From Deltaproteobacteria bacterium (GTDB lineage Bacteria > Myxococcota_A > Polyangia > Haliangiales > Haliangiaceae): DNA of 11,018 nucleotides. The translations under genes and the position numbers were made by a program. The stretch is taken from contig JACCQV010000630.1 of the NCBI GenBank assembly GCA_013813945.1, positions 1 through 11,018 on the forward strand, in the 5' to 3' direction. The notes under the pieces are model-generated. The model was not told the origin of the DNA and made no database searches. It saw nothing but the letters and a program-made list of their open reading frames with translations. Below are positions 1 to 5,255 of the stretch, in pieces (the stretch's first letter is position 1; each line of letters starts with the position of its first letter).

Positions 1-164
1 CTCCCAAGCCTGCGCCGAAGCCGGCCGCGATCGCGAAGACGCCGAAGCCTGCACCGAAGCCGGCCGCAGTCGTGAAGACCCCCAAGCCTGCGCCGAAGCC
101 AGCCGCGGATCCGTTGCCGAAGCCGAAGTGGAATCCCAACTCTCTCTTCCCGAACAAGAAGTGA
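1..164 (+). CDS. C-terminal tail of a Lys/Pro/Ala-repeat protein (5' end outside window)
   Basis: Only the last 53 or so codons are present; reading from base 3 gives an uninterrupted frame ending in TGA at 162-164. The peptide is low complexity, built from a 13-residue unit (PKPAPKPAAIAKT and variants, almost three copies), and ends in a non-repetitive tail, KPKWNPNSLFPNKK. Lys/Pro/Ala-rich tails of this kind are common as extended, basic linkers in envelope proteins and at the ends of myxobacterial kinases, but nothing here identifies the upstream domain. The stop lies two bases before the ATG of the TPR gene, so the two are very probably cotranscribed and perhaps translationally coupled. 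The frame is clear; the function is unknown. Confidence 0.7.
   Translation, partial: PKPAPKPAAIAKTPKPAPKPAAVVKTPKPAPKPAADPLPKPKWNPNSLFPNKK
3..107 (+). repeat. 39-bp in-frame tandem repeat, about 2.7 copies
   Basis: Units begin at 3, 42 and 81, and each starts with CC(C/G)AAGCCTGC(G/A)CCGAAG. Each unit is exactly 13 codons, so copy-number change would keep the reading frame of the Lys/Pro/Ala-rich tail. The repeat may extend upstream of the window. Confidence 0.8.
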
Positions 165-166
165 CC

Positions 167-982
167 ATGCCCCGCTCCACTCACGCTGCATTGTTCGCGC
201 TCGTGCTCTGCGCACCGCTCCTCGCGCATGCTGATCCCAAGGCCGACGCCGAGGCTCACATGGAGAAGGGCATGGAGGCGTACGGGAGGAACAACTTCAA
301 GCTCGCGGCGCAGGAGCTCCAGGCCGCGTACGCGCTCGATCCGAATCCGGATCTGCTCTACGCGATCGGTCAGGTCTACTCGAAGCTCGAGCGCTGCCGC
401 GAAGCGGTCACGTATTACGAACGCTACCTGGCGACCAACCCGCCCGCGCAGGCGACCGCGGACACCAAGGAAGCGATCAAGAACTGCAATACGCCGGGAC
501 CCGCGCCGAAACCGGTCGAACCGCCGCCACCGACACCGACACCGCCGCCCACTCCGCCGCCAACGCCGCCGCCACCCCCGCCGCGGTCGACCCCGTTCGT
601 GGACGGTAAGGGCGAGCCGGCAGCCAGCACGGTCGCGACGACGACGCCGCCGAGCGCCTGGTACAAGGATCCCGTCGGTGGTGCGCTCGTCGTCGGAGGT
701 GTTGCGACGACCGTGGTCGGGTTGGTCCTCTACAGCGGCGCGCTCTCGAATCTCGATGACGCGGAGAAGGCGCCCAGCCTCGCCGAGTACGACGAGCTCG
801 TCGATCGCGCGAAGTCACGCAGAACGGTCTCTGCGGTCCTCATCGGCGGCGGTGTGGTGCTGATCGGAGTCGGGGTCGCGCGCTACGTACTCAAGATGGA
901 TCGGGACGCGCACGAGACGCAGCGTGTTGGCCTGCTGCCTGTCGATCGCGGTGGGCTCGTGACCTTTGGAGGGAGCTTCTGA
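167..982 (+). CDS. secreted or membrane-anchored TPR protein with proline-rich linker and two hydrophobic segments
   Basis: I take the ATG at 167 rather than the in-frame ATG at 128. The later start gives a clean signal peptide (MPRSTHAALFALVLCAPLLAHA, probable cleavage AHA|D at residue 22/23) and falls two bases after the upstream stop. The product is 271 residues. Residues ~27-100 form TPR-type helices (AYGRNNFKLAAQELQAAYALDPNPDLLYAIGQVYSKL, then AVTYYERYL), the usual protein-interaction scaffold. Residues ~109-140 are almost pure Pro/Thr. Hydrophobic segments lie at ~171-190 (GALVVGGVATTVVGLVLY) and ~221-242, separated by a charged helix (DDAEKAPSLAEYDELVDRAK). This layout recurs in myxobacterial envelope proteins of unknown role. 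Its stop overlaps the next start by one base (TGATG), implying coupling to the lectin-like gene. Partner and function are unknown. Confidence 0.85.
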   Translation: MPRSTHAALFALVLCAPLLAHADPKADAEAHMEKGMEAYGRNNFKLAAQELQAAYALDPNPDLLYAIGQVYSKLERCREAVTYYERYLATNPPAQATADTKEAIKNCNTPGPAPKPVEPPPPTPTPPPTPPPTPPPPPPRSTPFVDGKGEPAASTVATTTPPSAWYKDPVGGALVVGGVATTVVGLVLYSGALSNLDDAEKAPSLAEYDELVDRAKSRRTVSAVLIGGGVVLIGVGVARYVLKMDRDAHETQRVGLLPVDRGGLVTFGGSF

Positions 983-1671
983 TGCGCACGTCCTGGTTGA
1001 TCGCCGTCAGTTTTGCGCTTGCTGGAACTGCGTGTCTGCGTGGCACCGAGTATCGCTGCTCGTCGAACACGGAGTGCGGCACCGGAGGAACCTGCGAGTC
1101 CGTCGGGTTCTGCAGCTTTCCCGACGGCACCTGCATGAGTGGCGAGCGGTTCGGCGATTCTGCAGGCGCGCTGGCGAACCAGTGCACCGGGATGGTGACC
1201 GGCGACGGCGGGCCTATCGACAGCCCGATCGACAGCCCGATCGACAGCGCGATCGACGCCGCGATCGACGCGCCGCCGGCGGGATGCCCGGGCAACTACG
1301 CCGCGATCGCGGGCGGGCAGGGGACCCACGTGTACCGGCTGCTCGCGGCCGGGAACGGCGAGTCACTCCACACCATGTGCGTCGCCACGACAACGAGCGC
1401 GTACCTGGCGATCCCGGATGATCTCGTCGAGCTCCAGGCACTCGCAACGCTGTCAGGACAGGCGCGGTTCTGGGTTGGCATCACCGACAAGGTCAACGAG
1501 GGGACCTTCCTGACCGTGAAGGGCCAGGTCCCGACATTCCTGCCGTGGCAAGGCGGAGCGCCGACGGGTGGGAACCAGGAGGACTGTGTCGAGGGCGTCA
1601 CGGCAACGTCGGAGCTCTTCAACGAGCGCTGCAATCAGAACCGCGTTGGCATCTGCGAATGTGAGCCGTGA
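982..1671 (+). CDS. secreted protein, probable lipoprotein, with cysteine-rich head, PIDS/AID repeat linker and C-type-lectin-like domain
   Basis: The product is 229 residues. The N-terminus MRTSWLIAVSFALAGTAC is an export signal. Cys18 could be lipidated, although Gly at -3 is not a classic lipobox. Residues ~18-72 are Cys-rich (YRCSSNTECGTGGTCES, GFCSFPDGTC, ANQC), a head I associate with Kofleriaceae-type secreted proteins. Residues 78-97 are a repeat linker (PIDS x3, then AIDA). The C-terminal ~130 residues resemble a C-type-lectin-like domain: FWVGITDKVNEGTF, then LPWQGGAPTGGNQEDCV, then NERCNQNRVGICE, i.e. the WIGL-like core, the EPN-like loop position and the two final disulfide cysteines. 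The classic WND motif is not intact, so calcium or sugar binding is uncertain. It probably acts at the cell surface with the TPR protein whose stop codon it overlaps. The fold call is moderately confident; the ligand is unknown. Confidence 0.8.
   Translation: MRTSWLIAVSFALAGTACLRGTEYRCSSNTECGTGGTCESVGFCSFPDGTCMSGERFGDSAGALANQCTGMVTGDGGPIDSPIDSPIDSAIDAAIDAPPAGCPGNYAAIAGGQGTHVYRLLAAGNGESLHTMCVATTTSAYLAIPDDLVELQALATLSGQARFWVGITDKVNEGTFLTVKGQVPTFLPWQGGAPTGGNQEDCVEGVTATSELFNERCNQNRVGICECEP
1213..1272 (+). repeat. 12-bp tandem repeat encoding the PIDS/AIDA linker
   Basis: Five 12-base units start at 1213, 1225, 1237, 1249 and 1261, each close to CCGATCGACAGC; the last two have drifted to encode AIDA. 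The repeat is in frame, so units can be gained or lost without a frameshift. It encodes an acidic spacer between the cysteine-rich head and the lectin-like domain. Confidence 0.85.
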
Positions 1672-1731
1672 CCGAGACAGTCCGTTCCGCCGCGCGCAGC
1701 GCCGCAACGGTCCATCTCTGATCGGCGTCTG

Positions 1732-2100
1732 GTGAAGGAGGACAAGCGCGATGCGCACCTGCGGTCGCCTGACTTCTTCGACGTCGAGAAGTTCCCGACG
1801 CTGACGTTCAAGAGCACGCAAGTCGAGAAGCGCGGTGACGAGGAGCTCGCGATCACGGGTGACCTGACACTGCATGGTGTGACGAAGTCCGTCACGCTCG
1901 CCGTCGAGCTTGGCGGCCAGGTCAAGGATCCCTGGGGCGGTATCCGCACCGGGTTCTCGGCCAGGACATCGATCAATCGCAAGGACTTCGGCCTCGGCTG
2001 GAACTCGGTGCTCGAGACCGGCGGTGTGCTGGTCGGTGAGAAGGTCGAGATCACCCTCGAGATCGAAGCCATCCAGGCTGCTGCGGCCCAGGCCGCCTGA
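1732..2100 (+). CDS. N-terminally truncated YceI-family protein (probable gene remnant)
   Basis: The 122 residues match the C-terminal two thirds of a YceI domain, a lipocalin-like beta-barrel that binds isoprenoid-type lipids in characterised members. Recognisable blocks are KRDAHLRSPDFFDVEKFPTL, GDLTLHGVTKSVTLAVE, DPWGGIRTGFSA, INRKDFGLGWN and GGVLVGEKVEITLEIE. Full YceI proteins are about 170-190 residues. The missing part is the first ~60-70 residues, which carry the opening strands (the W.iD..HS..F.V.H block). The reading frame is open back to the lectin-gene stop at 1669-1671, but those 20 codons do not look like YceI. The start used is the GTG at 1732, which has no convincing ribosome-binding site. 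A strong AAGGAGG at 1735-1741 lies inside the frame and serves only an out-of-frame ATG at 1751. It may be a decaying 5'-deleted copy; the coding part itself shows no frameshift. Confidence 0.7.
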   Translation: MKEDKRDAHLRSPDFFDVEKFPTLTFKSTQVEKRGDEELAITGDLTLHGVTKSVTLAVELGGQVKDPWGGIRTGFSARTSINRKDFGLGWNSVLETGGVLVGEKVEITLEIEAIQAAAAQAA

Positions 2101-2112
2101 GAGCACGTTGAT

Positions 2113-2784
2113 CTAGCTCGACGTCGGAACCGGCCACCCCTGCTCGCCGAGGAGCGGAACAAACCGCACGTCGCCGAGGTCTTCCTCGACGTACTGATGA
2201 TGACCCTCCCGGGTGATCCGAACGAGCCGCTGTTGCTCGGACGGCCCCGTCGGCACCACCAGACGTCCGCCGATCGTCAGCTGCTCGAGGAGAGCCGGCG
2301 GTGGACGCGGAGCGCCGGCCGCGACCGCGATCGCCTCGTACGGCGCGTTGGACGGCCAGCCCAGGGTTCCATCGCCGTGATGGACGTAGACGTTGTGAAA
2401 CCCGAGCTCGACGAGCCGGATGGCAGCCGTGCGAGCGAGCTCCTCGATCCTCTCGACGGTGTGGACCTCGCGTGCGAGCTGACCCAGGACCGCAGCGGCG
2501 TAGCCAGAGCCCGTACCGATCTCGAGAACGCGCTCGTGACCGGTGAGAGCGAGAGCCTGCGCCGTGATCGCGACGACGTACGGCTGCGAGATCGTCTGGC
2601 CGCTTCCGATCGGCAGCGGCACATCGTCGTATGCACGCTCCAGCAGCGGGTCAGGCACGAACCGCTCGCGCGGTACCGTCGCGAACGCGGCGAGAACCTG
2701 CGGATCGTTGATGTCGCGGCGCCGGAGATGATCCGCGACCATGCGCTGTCGCCGCGCATCTGGCGTCGTCATGAGCCTCGCCAT
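2113..2784 (-). CDS. pcm: protein-L-isoaspartate O-methyltransferase
   Basis: This cytosolic repair enzyme uses S-adenosylmethionine to methylate L-isoaspartyl residues in aged proteins so that they can revert to aspartate. The 223-residue product carries the family blocks in order: VPRERFVPDPLLERAYDDVPLPIG (38-60), SGQTISQPYVVA (61-72), SAM motif I VLEIGTGSGY (86-95), the acidic post-I HTVER (108-112), HHGDGTLGW (135-143), GGRLVVPTG (172-180) and the C-terminal DVRFVPLLGEQGW. Length is normal (about 210-220). ATG 2784 has a nearby GGTGA as a possible ribosome-binding site. The in-frame ATG at 2772 is an alternative and overlaps the stop of an 8-codon frame (2769-2795) that has a stronger Shine-Dalgarno. 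It lies 48 bases after the fluoride-channel gene, so it is probably in the same stress-related transcript. It converges on the YceI remnant with a 12-base gap. Confidence 0.95.
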   Translation of the reverse strand: MARLMTTPDARRQRMVADHLRRRDINDPQVLAAFATVPRERFVPDPLLERAYDDVPLPIGSGQTISQPYVVAITAQALALTGHERVLEIGTGSGYAAAVLGQLAREVHTVERIEELARTAAIRLVELGFHNVYVHHGDGTLGWPSNAPYEAIAVAAGAPRPPPALLEQLTIGGRLVVPTGPSEQQRLVRITREGHHQYVEEDLGDVRFVPLLGEQGWPVPTSS

Positions 2785-2832
2785 GCGTTCACCATGATCG
2801 CTCCTCCCGCCGCTCGCAACGCGCGCCGACGC

Positions 2833-3213
2833 TCACCCGCCGAACCTCCGCGCGACGAGAATGCCGAGCAGTCCCGCGACGAGGCACGCGACCAACGTGA
2901 GGACGACGTTCGCCAGCGCACGCATCGTCTGACCGGTGAACGCGAGCTGCGTCGTCTCGTAGTTGAACGATGAGTACGTGGTGAGGCCGCCAAGGAAGCC
3001 GGTCGTCAGCGCGAGACGCAGGTTCGGCGAGAAGTCCGCGAGTCGGATCGACAGCTCGATGACGAGAGCGATCAGGAACGAGCCGACAATGTTCACGATC
3101 AGGGTGCCGTAGGGCAGCCTGGTCCCAAACCGCTCCGCAGCCCACAGGCCCACGAGGTAGCGGGCGCCGCAGCCGAGGGCTCCTGCACCACAGACGATCA
3201 AGAACCGGGTCAC
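2833..3213 (-). CDS. crcB: fluoride ion channel CrcB/FluC
   Basis: A 126-residue inner-membrane protein of four hydrophobic segments, the normal size for the family, which works as an antiparallel dimer exporting fluoride. Family signatures are GALGCGARYLVG (11-22), PYGTLIVNIVGSFLIA (34-49, with the pore Asn41) and TTGFLGGLTTYSSFNYE (70-86), which holds the central sodium-site loop and pore aromatics. Tyr80 stands where many members have the first Phe-box phenylalanine; Phe83 is kept. It starts with GTG 9 bases after the uspA stop, with no clear Shine-Dalgarno but a TAAGCT box 6 bases upstream. No fluoride riboswitch can fit in the short gap. It sits between uspA and pcm, so expression may follow general stress control rather than fluoride sensing. 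Confidence 0.95.
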   Translation of the reverse strand: MTRFLIVCGAGALGCGARYLVGLWAAERFGTRLPYGTLIVNIVGSFLIALVIELSIRLADFSPNLRLALTTGFLGGLTTYSSFNYETTQLAFTGQTMRALANVVLTLVACLVAGLLGILVARRFGG

Positions 3214-3219
3214 ACGCGC

Positions 3220-3225
3220 AGCTTA
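3220..3225 (-). promoter_or_regulatory. putative -10 box (TAAGCT) of a leaderless crcB promoter
   Basis: On the minus strand TAAGCT is followed by exactly six bases and then the GTG start of crcB, a spacing expected for a leaderless transcript. Its first three bases are the TAA stop of uspA. I see no good -35 match at 16-18 bases, so this rests on the spacing and on similar boxes before other genes here. Confidence 0.35.
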
Positions 3226-3681
3226 CGCCGCGTTACGGCCGGATTTCTCATCCTCGTGCCGCCGAACCGTCAGCACCGGGCACGCAGCGGAGCGCACGAC
3301 GCTCTCGGTGACGCTGCCCAGGAGTGCACGCGTGAAGCCGCGCCGACCGTGCGTGCCCATGACGATCAGGTCGACACCGAGCTCCTTCGCGGTCTGCAGG
3401 ATCAGATCGCGCGCGTCGCCGGTCTTGAGAACGACCTCGCCGGAGCAACCCTTCTGCGCGGCGAGCTTCTCGAGCGCCGCCTGGTTGTCGGCGATCATGG
3501 AGTCGATCATCGTGCTTGTCAGCGCCATCCCGAGCTCGGGTACGCCGAGCACGGGAATCCCGATCACGTTCAGCAGATGAACTCTTGCCCCGAGAGTGCG
3601 CGCGAGCTCGCATGCGTAGTCGAGGGCGTGGTCGGCCCCTTCACTGAGGTCCGTCGGTACCAGGATGTTCTTGGGCAGCAT
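3223..3681 (-). CDS. universal stress protein, UspA family
   Basis: The 152-residue protein is a single Usp domain, the usual length. It begins PKNILVPTDLSEGADHAL with the nucleotide-site Asp11, and ends with the ATP-binding signature GTHG (109-112), nine residues, then GS (122-123), followed by SAACPVLTVR. This places it in the ATP-binding branch; such proteins are cytosolic dimers that raise survival under stress. The frame stays open to 3822, but the ATG at 3681 is chosen because the domain begins there and AAAGGAG lies six bases upstream. A hydrophobic stretch at 38-56 (NVIGIPVLGVPELGMALTS) is somewhat unusual but within the fold. It is the first gene of the uspA-crcB-pcm run and is divergent from the histidine kinase across 140 bases that must hold both promoters. 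Confidence 0.92.
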   Translation of the reverse strand: MLPKNILVPTDLSEGADHALDYACELARTLGARVHLLNVIGIPVLGVPELGMALTSTMIDSMIADNQAALEKLAAQKGCSGEVVLKTGDARDLILQTAKELGVDLIVMGTHGRRGFTRALLGSVTESVVRSAACPVLTVRRHEDEKSGRNAA

Positions 3682-3687
3682 GACGAG

Positions 3688-3694
3688 CTCCTTT
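3688..3694 (-). promoter_or_regulatory. ribosome-binding site of the uspA-family gene
   Basis: AAAGGAG on the minus strand, six bases before ATG 3681. It is the best Shine-Dalgarno in the window and fixes the start, ruling out the 47-residue upstream extension, which has no Usp homology. Confidence 0.75.
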
Positions 3695-3821
3695 GGCCCG
3701 TGACGCTTCACGAACCGCGCCACCCGCCCACGGGGGACCCCAGGGAATCGACTGCGCGGACACGCCCACCGAGACAGGCGAGCACGCAGCTCGGGATTTC
3801 CGGTAGAACTCGACGGCAGCA

Positions 3822-5255
3822 ATGCGGCTGACGCGCAAGTTCATCGTGGCACTCGTGATCGGCGTGGCGCTGGTCGCGTTGATCCAGGGCTACCTGGACT
3901 ATCAGCGCGAGCGCGACGTGTTCGATCGCCAGATGCGCGGTGAGGCGGCTGCCCTCGGGCGTGCCCTCGCGCGCGGCGTTGCGCACGTCTGGCAGCGCGA
4001 CGGTGAGCCGGCAGCGCGCGCCTTCCTCGAGACCGCGACCAGCAAGCGTGAAAATCTCCAGGCGCGCTGGGTCTGGCTCGATGCGAAGGGGCAGGATGCG
4101 CCGCGGGCGAGCCTCGACGAGCTCGCTCCCATGGCGCAAGACCACGTCGTCACGCTGCGCGATAGCAGCCGGCGGATTCTGCTGACGTACATTCCGGTGC
4201 AGGTGCCCGAAGCGCGGCTCGGTGGCCTCGAGATCGCGCAGTCCCTCGAGCAACTCGATAGCTACATCCGCGGTTCGTTGCAGAGCGAGCTCCTGGGAGC
4301 GATCGGTGCCGTCGTGATCGCCGGCGTTCTCGCGCTCGCACTCGGCGTCGTGTTCATCGGTCGGCCGATCAACCGACTCGCCGCGAAGGCCCGGCGGGTG
4401 GGGACCGGGGACTTGACCGGACCACTCGACCTCGGCCAGCGCGACGAGCTCGGTGAGCTCGCGAAGGAGATCAACCTGATGTGTGAACGGCTCGCCGAGG
4501 AGAGCCGCGCGCGCGAGCAGGCAACCGAGCAGCTCCGTCATGCCGATCGGCTGACCACCGTCGGAAAGCTCGCCTCGGGCCTCGCGCACGAGCTCGGAAC
4601 ACCACTCAACGTCGTTGGTGGCCGCGCGAAGCTGATCGCCGATCGCGAGGTCGAAGGCGAAGAGGTGATCGACTCGGCGCGGATCGTGGTCGAGCAAGCA
4701 GAGCGCATGACAGCGCTGATCCGTCAGCTGCTCGACTTCGCTCGTCCGCGCGAGCTGCACATGGCGATGCTCAACGTGACGACGCTCGGCAAGCGCGTGT
4801 GCGAGCTCGTGGCGACGATCGCGCGCAAGGCCAATGTCACACTCGTGCCACCTGCGGCCGACGACACCTTGCGCGTCGAGGCAGATGATGGCCAGCTGAC
4901 CCAGGTGCTGACCAACCTCGTCGTCAACGCGATCCAGGCGACCCCTGCACATGGGACCGTGAGTCTTGCGGTGCGGCGGGTCGAGCAGGTGGCGCCCCCG
5001 TACGTCGGAGGAGATGATCAGACGTGGATGGCAATCGACGTGCGCGACACCGGCGCCGGACTTGACGAGATCACTCGCGCCCGCATGTTCGAGCCGTTCT
5101 ACACGACGAAGGAGGTCGGTGACGGTACGGGCCTTGGCCTGTCCGTCAGCTGGGGGCTCGTACGCGAGCACGGCGGCTGGATCGACGCGCAGTCGACGAC
5201 GCCCGGTGCCGGCTCGACGTTCACCGTCTACTTGCCGACGCGAGGCACCGCGTGA
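3822..5255 (+). CDS. membrane sensor histidine kinase (NtrB/ZraS-like)
   Basis: The 477-residue protein has TM1 at ~7-24, an extracytoplasmic sensor of ~130 residues with no family I recognise, TM2 at ~157-178 and a HAMP linker (~179-232, starting GRPINRLAAKARRVGTGDL). A short coiled segment leads to the phosphoacceptor helix with H-box LASGLAHELGTPLNVV (His256). The ATPase domain has N-box LTNLVVNAIQAT (Asn369), G1 DTGAGL (from Asp409), F-box MFEPFYTTK and G2 GTGLGLS (from Gly435), so it looks catalytically intact. The kinase would autophosphorylate in response to a periplasmic or membrane cue and pass phosphate to the regulator encoded next, whose GTG start overlaps this stop (GTGA). The start ATG 3822 begins directly before TM1; a TAGAAC sequence 12 bases upstream is a weak promoter candidate. 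The signal is unknown. Confidence 0.95.
   Translation: MRLTRKFIVALVIGVALVALIQGYLDYQRERDVFDRQMRGEAAALGRALARGVAHVWQRDGEPAARAFLETATSKRENLQARWVWLDAKGQDAPRASLDELAPMAQDHVVTLRDSSRRILLTYIPVQVPEARLGGLEIAQSLEQLDSYIRGSLQSELLGAIGAVVIAGVLALALGVVFIGRPINRLAAKARRVGTGDLTGPLDLGQRDELGELAKEINLMCERLAEESRAREQATEQLRHADRLTTVGKLASGLAHELGTPLNVVGGRAKLIADREVEGEEVIDSARIVVEQAERMTALIRQLLDFARPRELHMAMLNVTTLGKRVCELVATIARKANVTLVPPAADDTLRVEADDGQLTQVLTNLVVNAIQATPAHGTVSLAVRRVEQVAPPYVGGDDQTWMAIDVRDTGAGLDEITRARMFEPFYTTKEVGDGTGLGLSVSWGLVREHGGWIDAQSTTPGAGSTFTVYLPTRGTA

Noticed and set aside
167..1671. Possible defence or secretion system from the TPR and lectin-like genes
   Set aside because: No nuclease, ATPase, toxin, pore or secretion component is nearby; the genes fit an envelope or surface operon better.
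1751..1801. Short frame with a good Shine-Dalgarno starting at ATG 1751
   Set aside because: It runs out of frame inside conserved YceI coding sequence and ends after about 17 codons; the AAGGAGG is explained by the Lys-Glu-Asp codons of the YceI motif.
3698..3711. Inverted repeat CGTGA-CGCT-TCACG in the uspA/kinase divergent gap
   Set aside because: Arms are only 5 bases, common by chance in this GC-rich DNA, and it lies just upstream of the uspA ribosome-binding site with no other support as an operator.
3708..5171. Long open frame (487 codons) on the minus strand opposite the histidine kinase gene
   Set aside because: It mirrors the GC-rich codon pattern of the kinase gene, has Arg/His/Asp-rich low-quality composition and no domain; the plus-strand gene has every kinase motif.
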